A stretch of DNA of 64,000 nt from Panicum virgatum (GCF_016808335.1 NC_053140.1:28266086-28330085); one strand, 5' to 3'. Positions 47,161 through 59,495 are shown, numbered from the stretch's first letter. The notes: generated from the sequence alone by a model not told the origin. Program-made: numbers and translations.

Positions 47161-48492
47161 CCTTCCTCTCCCACTTCATGGCTGGAAGGGACCTCCGCTG
47201 GCATTCTCGAGGCTACAACGCAGCTAGCCCTTTGTTGGGAAAGGCGCGAAGCAGTGATGCTCGTGCAGCTTGCCACCATCGATGAGGCGCGAAAATGGTG
47301 GCTACGATTGACCTCTGCTGTATCCGGCGAGCGTCACCTGCACGCATGGAGGGGAGCAGCGGCAATGGGGCTTGCCTCCGCCGGAGAGGCCGCCGCGGCC
47401 GCACTCTCCTTCCACAGAAACTGATGGGAACGGCCCCGATAGCAGCGGCAAGCAGCCCCCGGCAGCGCGTGGTTCCCTTCAGTAGCTCAGCAAGCAAGTT
47501 TTCTTTCTCCTTTTTTTAGAGATATCTAAGTAACATTACTTTTTCTTCAAAATTTTATGTGACCATTTTTTTGCGCATAACTTTTTCTAAAAAAATTTCC
47601 TAAGTTTTCTTAAAAGATTGTGTTTGAATTTTGTTTTTAGTATTGCTTTTTGCAAAAATTCGAAAAACTTTGCTATGAAGATCTTCAATTTTTTCTAATA
47701 AACTTTTGTTCATATTTATTTTGCTTCAAAAAAATTCCCCCACCCGAATTTGTTCTGATTTTTTTTGAAAAATTGTTTGCTAACATCAAAATTTTGTATC
47801 TAACTTAAGTTTCCCGATTCCTTTTTTTTCTTAAATTTTGTTCCCAAATGCTATTGTTTCTTATTTGTTCCTGTGTGATTTTTCGGTTTTTTTATGGGGA
47901 CTCTCGTACATGGTCACATTGTGGACTAGGTCCGCAATAGAAATCAGAAAGAGAAAAAGACTTCCATAGGGACAACCATAAATTAGCGTACGTCCCAATA
48001 AAATAAACCCCTCCTTCCAACGAAAATATAGAGACAGTCGACCATTCCCTGCGTGGCCCGGGCCCAACTCGGCCATTTCCACGGCTCGGCCAGAGCGGAC
48101 ACAGCCACACGGGCCCACGCTCAAGCGCTTGTGAAACCAGGAAGAAGCGACGCCTGAAGAACGCGTGCGGCGGCGCTCGACGGCGAACTCACCGTCGCAA
48201 CAGAGCACCACGAGAACTAGCAAAGACTACACGAACACAGCCTACAAGATCTGAGCTATCCATTCAGGGTGTTCACAGGCGTCAGGTCCAACGATGTCGG
48301 ACGGTCGGGTGTTCACAGGCCGATAGGCGGGGAAGCAAACAGGACTACGTGCGGGAAAACAAAAAGTAGCTATAGGTGTCAACTGTCAAGTATTCGAAAA
48401 TAGAGCATAGTATCATTTCTTATAAACACAATTAATTGTCTTCCTTTTAAGCTTCATGATTCCCCTTGATTTTAGAATAATAGTTCAGTTAG
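47161..48492. other. Intergenic DNA, GC-rich then AT-rich tract
   Basis: 47330-47470 is GC-rich; 47500-47880 is very AT-rich with TTTTTGCAAAAATTCG-like words, mirroring the pair at 15130-15690. No gene seen. Confidence 0.4.
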
Positions 48493-48502
48493 CATCTATA
48501 GG

Positions 48503-48788
48503 CGTGAAAGGGCATCTAGCCTAGTGGTAACAAGCCTCGGTAGCACCTCAGGTCCTGAGTTCGACTCCGTGTGGAAGCGAATATTCTAAAATTTAATGAC
48601 GTTGTGTTTCAGTGGTAGGCGACATTCCCATCGACAGTGAGACGCCTGTGTGACTTCGTCAATCTCGAGAATTTGCCGGTTCAGTATTCGAAGATGCTCA
48701 TAAGGGTAGATTTTGCCTATGTGTGTGTTATAGGGGTGAGTGCCAATGCGACGTGAGTGTCTGAGTTGTACTGTATAATCTAAAAAAA
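48503..48788 (+). mobile_element. tRNA-derived SINE
   Basis: A perfect 10-bp target duplication, CATCTATAGG, is at 48493-48502 and 48789-48798. Box A TAGCCTAGTGGT (48516-48527) and box B GAGTTCGACTCC (48557-48568) are spaced as in tRNA-derived SINEs. The 3' end is a short A-run after TGTATAATCT. Confidence 0.88.
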
Positions 48789-48896
48789 CATCTATAGGTT
48801 GCAGCGGAATTAATAATAACTTAATAAAGACACAAGGTGCCATGTAATTACCTTAGAATCATGAAGCCAGGAAGGCAAGCGATCAAATAGAGGATC

Positions 48897-49071
48897 TGGC
48901 ACAGCTTCGGCTCCTACTCCATCTCCAAAACTGCTCCTAGGAACTGGTAGATCAATTTTTTTTTGCTCACCTACTCTGCAGAGCTGTTTTGAGAGAAGCC
49001 AGGAGCAGCTAGAAAAAAAAATCTGCTCCTAGGAGTAATTTGGAGGTGGAGCCAAAGTCGGAGCTGTGCCA
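48897..49071. mobile_element. Short MITE with TGGCACAGCT ends
   Basis: TGGCACAGCTTCGGCTCC at left and GTCGGAGCTGTGCCA at right are inverted. A palindromic CTCCTAGGA/TCCTAGGAG pair lies inside. No target duplication seen. Confidence 0.7.
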
Positions 49072-49082
49072 AACTGGGGTTA

Positions 49083-49369
49083 GAGCATCTCCAAGAGCTC
49101 TTGTATCTTGGGTGAGTTTTCTAAAAAAAGAAAAGCAAGACAAAAAATCCCTATCCAATAGAAACTCTATATATCTCGTCTTCTATCCTCGTTTTCTATT
49201 CAGGGGGTGCCGCTAGGCATTTTTGACTAGCGCTGAGCGCTAGCCATTCCTTTTAGGATTTTGGAGAAATTGTTGGATTTCATCTCTTTTTCGCTAACTA
49301 TTTCATTTTACATAATAGCTATATCAAGGTTTTAACTATTCATAGATAGAAGAGCTCTTGGAGATGCTC
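49083..49369. mobile_element. Tourist-like MITE
   Basis: Near-perfect ends GAGCATCTCCAAGAGCTCTT and its complement, with TTA at 49080-49082 and 49370-49372. It begins 12 bases after the preceding MITE. Confidence 0.92.
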
Positions 49370-49372
49370 TTA

Positions 49373-50453
49373 ACATAGGAAATCTCATCCTCATTGGATC
49401 GGCTTATCCCCTGACCTAAATATTAGTATATTTAGGTTCTGCTGGTTCACTGCGCGCCGTTGCCGCCGTGTGTGCCCTTGCCGCCCTATGGCCCTTACCT
49501 CATGGCGTGCGCCAGCTATGTAGTAGGGTTTTACGAGGAGATTTGAGTCAGCGGCTGCGAGAAAACATACCGTACAAACGAGCTACTCTCTGTTCATATG
49601 GTATAGAAATGATTTTTGATCTTTGGCATGTCTCGGCCATTTGGACATGAGACAGACTGATATAGACATTTATCCCGGGTCCAATGGCTAGAGGCATAGA
49701 GTCCTGGTTGGAACACCAATCGAGACTAAAAATCACTTTTTAATAATGGATGGTGTTACTAATCGGGACTAAATGTAGATCCTTTTCCATGGACTAAAGA
49801 AATACCAAATACACCTCTAGAGTCATTTATACTACGTGGATGGATTGGTAAGAAAACTACATTTATTTTAGGGGCGGTAAGAAATCTATATTTTTTTTGA
49901 TAGGGATGGTAGCTACATGGGAGATAAGATCTGCACTATCTCGCGCTAGGCAATTTGGGCCCAAAGCCATCTACATGGGATGATTTGGATGGTAGCATTA
50001 CTGTAGCAATTTAGCGTCTGATTACAGTCTAATTAGGTTTATTAGATTCGTCTCGCCATTTACAGACAGCAGTCGCAATGCGTTTTTTATTTCGTCTAGA
50101 TTTAAGTCTCCATGCAGTGCCGAAAAAAATTTTGGAATTTGGAATTTTGTAACTAAACACGGGCTAAGCTTTGCGGAAAAGGGTAAGCCCGGCACGGCCT
50201 AGGCCTACTTATGCTATGCTACCATTCGGCCGGTGGGCCCTGCACTAGGGGTAAAACCAGACACAGGGCTATAGGCCTACTTCAGTGCAGACCTAAAAAT
50301 ATTATGTGAGTAATAAATAGAATACACTGCTTGGGATATAGGCAAAGACACAGGGTGTTGGTTATAGCCTGCTAGTTACAGTCTTACATCTCCCAATATT
50401 CCTAATTAGAATTTCTGTTAACACAGCCGGTGTTTTTTTTGTTCTCCATGCAG
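49373..50453. other. Upstream of the truncated RIO1 gene
   Basis: 49980-50165 is a fragment of the same MITE family as 35186-35509 (GTAGCATTACTGTAGC ... AGATTCGTCTCGC). The last bases are the tail of a RIO1 intron with acceptor CATGCAG. No upstream RIO1 exon is found. Confidence 0.55.
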
Positions 50454-53400
50454 GCAAATGTCTATCATGCAACAAAGGCGGAGGGTCAGGAGTTAGCAAT
50501 TAAAGTCTACAAAACCTCTGTCCTTGTTTTTAAGTAAGATTTGAATTGCCTGTTTTGTTTCCTGATTGGAGAGACTGTTGAAACCTAAGTGCCAAAGACG
50601 TAAATGCTGATTATGTCGTATGCTCTTTAGCCTCTTATTACCTGTAAAAAAGTATTTGATCTGAGAAAGTACGATTTTAGGAAACTTATCATTTATTTAT
50701 TGCAGGGATCGCGACCGGTATGTTCAAGGAGATTATCGTTTTAGGCATGGTTACTGCAAGCATAATCCACGGAAAATGGTTAAGACCTGGGCTGAAAAGG
50801 AAATGAGAAACCTTCTACGGTAAGATGTATTTTCGTGGCATTTCTTATTCATCTTTTTACCTAGTAAAATTGGCATGCTGCAGCTGGTGTCTTTGATTTT
50901 TTTATCTCTTAAACTTCATATGTGTTTCTTATCTCCTGAAACTTGCCTAGAAATGCTTTTTGGCAAACAATAAACCTTGCATATCAAATTGAGCAGCCAT
51001 TGAAAGTCAAGTGAATTGGTGGTGCAGTGGTTCTAATATTTTAATCCGCTCATTCTTTCTTACTCGTTACAGAGTGAGAGCAGCTGGAATCAGATGCCCT
51101 AAACCGTTGCTATTGAGGCTTCATGTATTGGTGATGGAATTCATAGGTATCGTTCATGTCTATTTATTGAATACTCGGTTGGTTCCCCTTGCAACGATGG
51201 TGTACTCGTACTAAACATGCTTATGTTGCTTGCATAGGAGTACTTTAATTTGTATTATCTGAACATGTTCTAATAAATTAATTTGGTTATTCCATCAGGG
51301 AAAGGAGGTTGGGCTGCTCCTCGTCTTAAGGATGCTGCTTTGTCAGATGACAAGTTGCGTGAAAGTTACTTTGAGGTACATGATATGTCAGAAATCCTAT
51401 TTACAACTTTGTAATTATTGGATCCATTTGTACGGGATGCTTATGTCACCAAAGATAGAAGATATTTTCTGTATGACTAACAAGATACTAATACATATGT
51501 GGTAGTCGCTCGTGATTTCAGATTAAAATATTTTACCATGGTCTAAATATATATTTTTTTGGGCTGTCTGTTGTTGGAACTTTGTACTTAATTACAATGG
51601 TCATGTTTCTACAAGCTGTGATGCAAAAATATGTTTTGATACTTATCATATATGAGAGAACCCATTCAGAGTGTCTAGAGGTGACCATAGGCTCTTAGCT
51701 ATCCTTTATTTCTGTTGCTGATTTTTTTGCATGATATTTTCCTTTTACTGTTAAACATCTTGTAAATATACTCCCTCCATCCCAAAAAACAAGTCATTCT
51801 AGGATTCAAATTTTGTCTCAAAAACAAGTCATCCTACACTATTTGGAAAGTGCATGTGCATGTGAGAATCAATTAGTGCCAAATATAGAAAATAAATAGG
51901 GGCAAACATGGTCATTTTACATTCTTGTTAATCTGTCGTAAAATTTCTAGGATGACTTGTTTTTTTTGGGACGGAGGGAGTATTGCCTTGCACTAGATGG
52001 GTGAAGAGAATCAATACATACATAAAACTCTTGTTAGCTTTCAGCTTTTGTGTGTCATTTATATTCATTTTTTTAATATTCTTACTGCACCTTGTTTCAG
52101 ATAATTACAACAATGCGGACACTTTACCAAAATTGCAAGTTGGTCCATGGAGATTTGAGTGAGTACAATATTCTTTATTTCGAGGTAATTGGAATCAAGC
52201 CTTTTCCCCCCTAAACATTGTCATTTCCGTCCAATTGCTGAGTTTTATCTTCATCCCAACATGTCTGTTGTGTAGGGCCACTTGTACATTATTGATGTTT
52301 CACAATCTGTTGACCTTGATCACCCTTCAGCATTGGACTTCTTAAAGGAAGATTGCTTGCATGTTTCTGTAAGTGAAAGTAGAACTGCTCACCGCATTGA
52401 TATTCGTTAAGATGTTAATTAAGGTGTCTAATATGTACAACACTATACGCAGGACTTCTTTAAGAAACGAGGCGTTGCAGTCATGACGGTAACAGATTTA
52501 TTTAATTTTGTTATTGACCAAAACATTGCTGATGAGGATGTCGATAGTTACCTGGATAAGGTATCTAGTGTGCTTGCTTATAATGCATTACCTTTCAATC
52601 TTTCGTTGCAGCTATCACTTTATACAAGCACATTCCTGCTGTATGATGCGTGGAAGATCTGATGGTTTAATAATATTTGTGTACATCACAGGTTCAGCAA
52701 AAGATCGTGGAAAACGGTGGTACAGATACAAATGATGAAATTTGTCCAACAGTCATGGTGCAAGTAAGATTAATTTAGTCTTGTTTTCTTCTGAGCTTTG
52801 CCATAATTGTAGCTTCAGTTAGTAACAGCTTAAGAAATCCTGTGTCAGAACACATGTGCATTTGCTTTATTTTTCTATCCATCAATCCTTAACATTGTTG
52901 GAAATAGAAAATGTTCCACATATTTCGGCTGTACTGCATAAGATGTGATCACTCATACCATTTTGCTATTGTGTGTTTTATTTTGCTCCATCTAATGTTT
53001 CTACTATTATGTTTAGTACTGACACACTTGATTCCTTTGTGTAGACTTTGGATTATGCGAAGCGATGCGAGGCAGATTTAGTCAACATGTCAATGATGCA
53101 ACGCTCATCCTTTGGTTACGAGCCACCAGCGGATAAGCTTTATGACCAACCACTATTAGGATTTGTACGGACGAAAAATGCACACGCTGAAAATCAGCAA
53201 AAACAATTGCCACAGAATACAATGGAAGAAACCTTGGATCTGCAAAATAAGTGCTCATTGGAGGACAAAGTGGAAGATCAAGAAGACAATAGTGAATCTT
53301 GCTCAAGTTCTGATGAAGACAGTTCGTGGGAGGAGGCTCCCAAAATGGGACCTGAGGAAAGGAAGACTGCTCGGAAAGAGAACAAGAAGAAGGTGAAGGA

Positions 53401-53488
53401 AGAGAAGAGAGAAGCTCGCAAGACAAAGATCCCAAAGGCTGAGAAGAAGAAAAGGAAGAAAATGGCAAAAGCAAAGTGCAAGCGTTAG
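50454..53488 (+). CDS. RIO1: RIO1-type atypical protein kinase, 5'-truncated
   Basis: RIO1 is a conserved atypical kinase/ATPase needed for late 40S ribosomal subunit maturation in the cytoplasm. Nine exons in frame: 50454-50533, 50706-50819, 51073-51146, 51299-51375, 52101-52184, 52276-52368, 52453-52560, 52692-52763, 53045-53488; 381 codons. The first begins at ANVYHATK, directly after where the family has its STGKE P-loop. Present are [14 protein letters not shown] (ATP-binding Lys), [20 protein letters not shown], the flexible-loop region, [11 protein letters not shown] (catalytic Asp) and IIDVSQSV (metal-binding Asp). The tail is acidic then very Lys-rich (KKKRKKMAK), as in other RIO1 proteins. 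The N-terminal third, including the P-loop, is missing, and no start codon fits. It is either a truncated duplicate or a gene whose first exons are displaced beyond repeats. Confidence 0.9.
51771..51980. mobile_element. Stowaway MITE in a RIO1 intron
   Basis: Ends CTCCCTCCATCCCAAAAAAC ... TTTTTTGGGACGGAGGGAG with TA at 51769-51770 and 51981-51982. 210 bp, inside the intron between exons 51299-51375 and 52101-52184, away from the splice sites. Confidence 0.93.
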
Positions 53489-54994
53489 AGAAAATGATTT
53501 TACAAAAATAGTGCAACCAGTAGAGTATGCGGAACAGACATACATCTGGAAGCTCAGTGCTTCTCCCTATGAGGCAAACAAGGGGCGCTGATTTTCCAAT
53601 TTAGTTTACCTATCACTTTTCTGGTTTGTTTTGAATTTTGAATGTATACGCAAGAAATCACTTTTTGAATAACTTGTATCAGGGTATATTGAACTACAAG
53701 AGGCCTTTTAGGAGTGTAATGCTTCTCCTTAAGTCTTTAAAGATGCTTTCTTGGATTTGCATTTTGCTGTGATCTTTCAGCTCCCAAATTTCCTGTTATT
53801 TTGAAATGTATGCTACTTGCAATGAACATAACGGCTTTGAAATGGTAGTGTTGTGCTTGTGCAGGAGATCTGTCATTCAGCACAGCAGGGATCTTTTGGT
53901 CCTGCACTGTGTATATCTTCTCTACAAAGTTGCAACATGAGCATAGGTCTCCAATATAATTTTGAGTAAATTCTCTTAGTGCCATATAATTTTTGGTGAC
54001 TTCCCCGGTGCCATAGAAATTTTGGAATTTGCCTCAGTGCCATTGAATCTAAGAATTACGCCCTTTAGTGCCACAACCGTTAGGGAGCATTTAAATGGTT
54101 ATTTTGTCCCTCTAAAAGAACGGAGTATACCATTCCATGTTCGTTTCATAGTAAAATTAATGACCGTAAACCATATAAAATTGATATGCATAGATCAAAG
54201 AAGACAAGTCATATTCATGTCATATTAATTACGAAATATGAGCCACAAATTTGTTATTATATAATTACGGACCAGATTTTTCACTAGCAGCTTGTCATAT
54301 TCATGAAACATGAGCCATAGCATTCTCATTACAAATGAGTTCATATTTTCCACCGTGGTGTCATCATAACTGCCGCTAACTGTGATGCTTACATGCAGGC
54401 AGTCGGTCTCCGGCTCTCTCTCCACCTCTCGCTCTCTCCTTGACTGCAGACCGCTCCTAGCCCTAGGGTTAGGCAGCTATGGCGCTCCGCAGCTGGCGGC
54501 CGGCGCCTAGGCTCGCCTCGATGCCTCGGTTGCTCGGCGAGCAGGCGACGGTCGGCAGGGGCGTGGGGGTGGCGGTCGGCGGAGGTGCGGCGAATGGGTG
54601 GCGGTCGGCGGAGGTGCTGCGAAGGGGTGGCGGTCGGTGGACGTGCGACGAAGAGGTGTCTATATGTTAAACCTGCTCTATGGATGAAGGGTAAAAAGGA
54701 CATTTCACACCCCAAACTGACTGCGTGGTGATTAGAGGAGCCTCTGTGGCGTGCCACGTCAGATTCAAAGATAAAGTTGGGCCGGTTAGGATAGTGCAGG
54801 GACTAAATTTGACGTTTTCATAGTTCAGGGAGCAAATTGAGTTGAGCTCCATAGTTTCGGGATGAATTTGACTATTTTCCCATACTAGCTCAGTTTGGCT
54901 ATTTGCATATGGTCTGATCCAAATGTCCAATATCCATGAGTTAATCTTATATTTAATTATTAGGTAAATGGCAGATCTTTGGCTTGTCAGTAAA
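53489..54994. other. RIO1 3' UTR and repeat-like DNA
   Basis: The first 400 bases are probably 3' UTR. From 53960 an AGTGCCAT(A/T) motif repeats at intervals of about 30 bases. The GC-rich 54470-54660 includes a 29-bp tandem repeat. 54700-54960 (AGGGACTAAATTTGAC, AGGGAGCAAATTGAG) resembles the border of a common grass repeat. No gene supported. Confidence 0.45.
54567..54653. repeat. 29-bp tandem repeat, three copies
   Basis: GGGTGGCGGTCGG(C/T)GGA starts at 54567, 54596 and 54625, exactly 29 apart. Confidence 0.9.
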
Positions 54995-55259
54995 CACTCC
55001 GGCCATGTTTGGATGGCGCCCCGGGAAACCTGCCTGTGCCAGGTAGCACATCCAGGCGGTCGATTTCATCAACATGAGGCCAAGATCGCTGTCCGGCAGC
55101 AGCCGCCTATCCAAACAAGCCCTATATGCTGGCTGCCTCCAAATCTCCTGCTACCTAAAAAGTGTTGACACTCCGGGCATGTTTGGATGGTGCCCTGGGA
55201 AACCTGCCTGTGCCAGGCAGCATCCAGGCGGTCGATTTCGTCAACCTGAGGCCAAGATC
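54995..55259. repeat. Direct repeat of about 92 bp
   Basis: CACTCCGG(C/G)CATGTTTGGATG ... GAGGCCAAGATC occurs at 54995-55087 and 55169-55259 with about 8 differences. The two are 174 bases apart. Confidence 0.88.
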
Positions 55260-55288
55260 TCCCCTCCCCCATCTACAGTTCCCCGTGC

Positions 55289-56154
55289 TAGGGATGGCAA
55301 CGGGTACCCGAAACCCGATGGGTTTTTATTTCATTAGGGCACGAGTCTGGGTTAGATTTTGTACCCGTGGGTCTGTTAATGGGTTTGAGATCAGACCCAT
55401 CGGGTTTGTGGGCATGGGTCTGGGATAGTAGAACCCGAATCCGCAAACCCATGGGTTTCTTAAACCCGGTCCATGAAGCAGACAAACTCGTAGCTCCATT
55501 CCTCGGCCCAACTAAATTGGCCCAAAAACTCAACTATATAATACGAGAACCATCCACAAACCCTAATCTAATCCTTCCACAAACCCACGCAGGGGCGCAG
55601 GGCCATCTCACGCGCGGCGGCGCGCTCGACTTGCGCGTGCCCCTAGTCCCCCAGCCCTCCGGCCGCACTCGCTCGCTCCGTCCGCCCGACCGCGAGCGCT
55701 CGCGCAGCGCCCCGCATGCTTGCTCAGCCGGAGGGCTGCGCACTTCGCCCCTCCGGCCGCGAGCCCTTGCTTAGCGGCCAGCGTGCTTGCTCACGCGGAC
55801 AGCTGCGCGTGCTTGCCTCCCTCCTTGATGCCCGCAGCTCGCATCTACCCCGGCTGCCGTCCAGGACTCGCGGTTCCCCGCAGGCGCATGGCCGCACAGC
55901 AGCCTTGGGCCCTCCCAGTCCTGTTCCCAAATTCCACTGTCCTCTCCCCGTCTCCCTCGGTTCTGCCGTTGGCGCCGCCGCTTGTTGACGGGTACGAGCG
56001 ACCCGTGGGCGACCCGAGACCTAAACGGGCATGGGTCTGGGCTTAAAAATGAACCCGTGACGGGCTTAGATTTTTTAGCGGGTTTCGTTCTGTCTTCACG
56101 GGCACGGGTTTGGGCTAGCAAAACCCGATGGGTCTGTGCCCGTTGCCAACCCTA
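55289..56154. mobile_element. hAT-like non-autonomous element
   Basis: Ends TAGGGATGGCAACGGG and, reversed, TAGGGTTGGCAACGGG, with an exact 8-bp duplication CCCCGTGC at 55281-55288 and 56155-56162. 866 bp; the ends are rich in ACCCG/CGGGT words and the inside is GC-rich. No transposase is visible. Confidence 0.93.
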
Positions 56155-56162
56155 CCCCGTGC

Positions 56163-57997
56163 GCTCCGTGCGTCTGCCTTCTTGGTGCGTCTGCCCCGCC
56201 GCTCGCTCGAAATCTCCCCTCCCCCATCGGCAGTTCCCCCCGCACTTGACAAAACGGCAGATCCCCGCCTCCACGTCTCTCGCTCGCCCTTCTGCTCTCG
56301 CGCCGACGTCGACGCCGACGCTCTCGCGCCGCCCTCGGTCCGAGGCCGCCGTCCTGCTCGAGCCGACGCCGACCCTCACGCGCCGCCCTCGGCACGAAGC
56401 CGCCATCTCGCCCAAGTCGAACCGGCAGTTCCCCGCCTCCCCGTCCCGGCCGTCGTCCTGCTCGAGCCGCCCTCGCCGTCCCCGATTTGCTCGCCGACGC
56501 CGCCGCTCCCGCGTCGCCCTCGGCCCTCGCATCCGTCTCGCCCGCCGACGCCGCCAACGCCAACGCCGCCGCCGCGCCCTCGTTGCCCTTTGCCTCCCAG
56601 CTCGACGCCGCCGACTCGCGCGCCTCCTCTGCGAGCTCCACGCCGTCGACGCCACTCCGCTCTGGCGTCACTGCGGCCCACTGTGGCGTCCCCGACGTGC
56701 CTCCTCGCCGAGTAGGTGAGTTCCTCTTGCAGTTCGTGTTGGAGAGTTCGAACAATCGATTGACATCTCAACTCTGATTGTATGCAAAACTTGAATGTTT
56801 TTTTTATGCGGTGAAATCGAGCTCACCCCCCTTCTTCAGTTTCTAATCCTGTCTGATCTGCGCCGATTCCTTCCTGTCATGCTCCAAAACACATGGCGTT
56901 TGCAAACCTTTGGTGTTGGGTGATCACCATTATTGGGGGTAATGCAGTGGCTGAGGCTAGGCAGCGGTAGTCGGGTACATCATGTTGTATGATGATTTGC
57001 TAGGAGTACAAATAAACATTAATTATTTTGCAATTCTGCCCAAAAATTCTGTTTCTGATTCAGAGATGCTCTTCTTCTACTTAGACGAAGTTATACTGAG
57101 AACCTTGTGTTTCCACCAAAGTCTGATAGGGAATAGACATAATATAATTATGAAATCCTCATGTACTCTTAGTATGTTCTGTCGCTTGATACGCTTGCAT
57201 CAATACTTGTACCTGAATGGCTTGCTTGCTTCCTGCGATGGATGCTGCTTATTCCATTCAGATTCAGAAAAAAAACATCCCTTGTTTTTTTCTATTGTAT
57301 CCTGACTAAAACCTGAACGTGTGAATGTTATAGAAGGGAGTGATGATCCTAAATTGTAGTAAACTGTACATATTTTCAGTGTTGGCAGCGTGCTTAGTGA
57401 GTTTGTTGTAAGGACAGATGACCGTGCAATACTTCGTGTTACAGACCTACTGTTGCCTATTTGAGGCCCGAAATAGTGTAGCCCATGTTTGATGACAGTG
57501 TCAACAAATTGCAATATCATGTTGTTTCAGTTCTATGATGTTGGTCTCACTTGGAAACTGTGTGGATTGCACCTTACTACATGCTCCAATCCCTGCTGTA
57601 TCTATTTATGCTCCAATCCCTGCTGTATCTATTTATGGTGCCTGGCAAATTTCAAGCTCCAACTATACTGCAATTGGTTGATTAATTTCCTTGCTATTAT
57701 CATGTGTTCAAGTAAATCTTCATGGTCTGGTAAACATGCCTTGTGCTATACTGCAGTTTCTGGTCACACCTAACTATCTTTTGTTCGAATGACATCCATG
57801 GCACAGTTAGCATTACCTGTGTTTACACTGCTTGTTTCATAAATAATACTAGGAGTAGCCTCTATTTCTATGAAACAATACATATTATCCTGTTAAGATA
57901 ATAAGATGGAACTCATGTTTCCTGAGTTAGAGCAATATTTTACTAACTATTCATTGAGAAATTATAGGATCAAGTTGAAAATTTTTTGGAGAAAAAA
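56163..57997. other. GC-rich then AT-rich non-coding DNA
   Basis: 56163-56720 is very GC-rich with internally repeated GACGCCGACGCTCTCGCGCC-like words; its open frames are composition artefacts. TCTCCCCTCCCCCATC words are shared across the hAT insertion. 56720-57990 is AT-rich with a short tandem copy TCCAATCCCTGCTGTATCTA near 57583-57638. No gene recognised. Confidence 0.45.
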
Positions 57998-58240
57998 TCA
58001 TATGGAGAATTGCCCGATACTCAGCTTGATTGTTGGTAGCAGAAGCCTTGATCGGAAACGAGAACTCAAAAGTTGCCCCCGAGGTGAAATCAGCACTATG
58101 CCAACACCAGATCCAACTCCACAAGAGGAACCATCAAAGAACAAGGTCCAAAGAGCATGATCTATGACAGTTAACTCTGGTCCACAATGTAGTACAACAA
58201 AATCGGCCATTACCTGCCCCTTGATTGCTAGTTTCGGCAT
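57998..58240 (-). pseudogene. RNase H remnant of the second gypsy element
   Basis: AIKGQVMADFV ... WTLFFDGSSCGVGSGVGIVL is the start of the RNase H part. It is joined directly to the RT end (DAET), so the intervening connection region (of the order of 100 codons compared with the first element) is deleted. The rest of RNase H and the integrase are missing. Confidence 0.82.
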
Positions 58241-59495
58241 CTAATAATCTCCTACTTACAAAATATGTCACGCGTTCTTTTCCTTCAAATTCCCGAATAA
58301 GGGCCGATCCGATAGCACGCTCGTCAGCCGACAAATATAACTTAAATGGCTTGTGCTTTTGTGGTGGAACTAACACACGTGGAGACGTCAAGTAATGCTT
58401 AATGCCTTTCAAGGTCTCCTACTGCTCCTTTCCCCACACGAATTCCTGATCGGCCTTCAACTTCAACAGTGAACTGAACGGCTGAATTTTTCCGGACATA
58501 TTAGATATTAGTCTCCGGTTGAAATTAATCTTGCCGATCAACAATTGAAGTTCAACCCTAGTTGTCGGGGCTTCAACTTTATCAATTGCTGTAATAGTTT
58601 TCTGACTAATTTCAATTCCTCTTTCATGGACCATGAAACCCAAAAACTGACCAGCCGATACACCAAAAGCACACTTGTTTGGATTCATCTTCAAACCATG
58701 CTTCCTTGTGCACTCTAGAGTTCTGCGCAAATCGGCTAGATGTTCTTGGTGCCCTTTTGACTTCACCACGACATCATCAATGTAAATCTCCACAATTTTG
58801 CCGATGAGTTGATGGAAAATATAGTTCATGGCCCTCTGGTATGTGCACCAGCATTTTTCAACCCAAAGGCATCACAATCCACTCGAACAAACCGACATGC
58901 CCAGGACATTGAACGCTGTTTTATGAATGTCTTCTTCAGCCATAAATATCTAATTATATCCAGCATTACCATCCATAAAGCTAACTACCTTATGTCCCGC
59001 AGCAGCATCTACTAGCATATCGGCCACTGGCATTGGATAACCATCCATTGGCGTGGCTTTGTTGAGATTTCTAAAATCGATGCAAACACGCAATTTCCCA
59101 TTTTTCTTATACACAAGCGCTACATTAGATATCCATTCGGCATATCTACGCTGCCGAATAAACATAGCTTCAATTAAACGTGTTATATCGGGCAAAACCC
59201 TAGGGTTACAACTCCTCGTACCTTGTTGATATGGCCGATATTTCGGTTTTATAGGTAAACGATGCTCAACAATAGATCGGTCCAAACCAGACATCTCATA
59301 ATACTCCCAAGCAAAACAATCTTTATATTCTTTTAACAACCTTTTTAACTCATGTTTATACTCAGGATCTAAACTAGCACTAATAAACGTCGGCCTTGGC
59401 CTATCACCATCTCTGATATCAATTTCTTCTAATATATTGGCCAACGTAAACCCGTGCCCCAATTTCCCTTCATCTTCAAGGAATTCATCCATCAA
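58134..59495 (-). pseudogene. Reverse transcriptase of the second gypsy element
   Basis: The N-terminal part (LRVCIDFRNLNKATPMDGYPM ... FMDGNAGYN) is at 59495-58950, then a stop. The part with YIDDVVVKSKG and FLGFMVHERGIEIS is 58829-58419, and the connection is 58412-58134. At least one frameshift and two stops (58950 and near 58880) divide it. Confidence 0.9.

Noticed and set aside
48516..48568. Possible tRNA gene (box A and box B)
   Set aside because: The acceptor stem does not close, and the unit has a target duplication and A-tail, so it is a SINE.
54456..54475. CCCTAGCCCTAGGGTTAGG looks telomere-like
   Set aside because: Only one or two units, partly palindromic, not an array; chance in a 5' leader-like repeat.
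56130..56720. Several overlapping frames of 150-245 codons
   Set aside because: Mirror each other on both strands, Arg/Ala/Pro-rich, no domain; composition artefacts.
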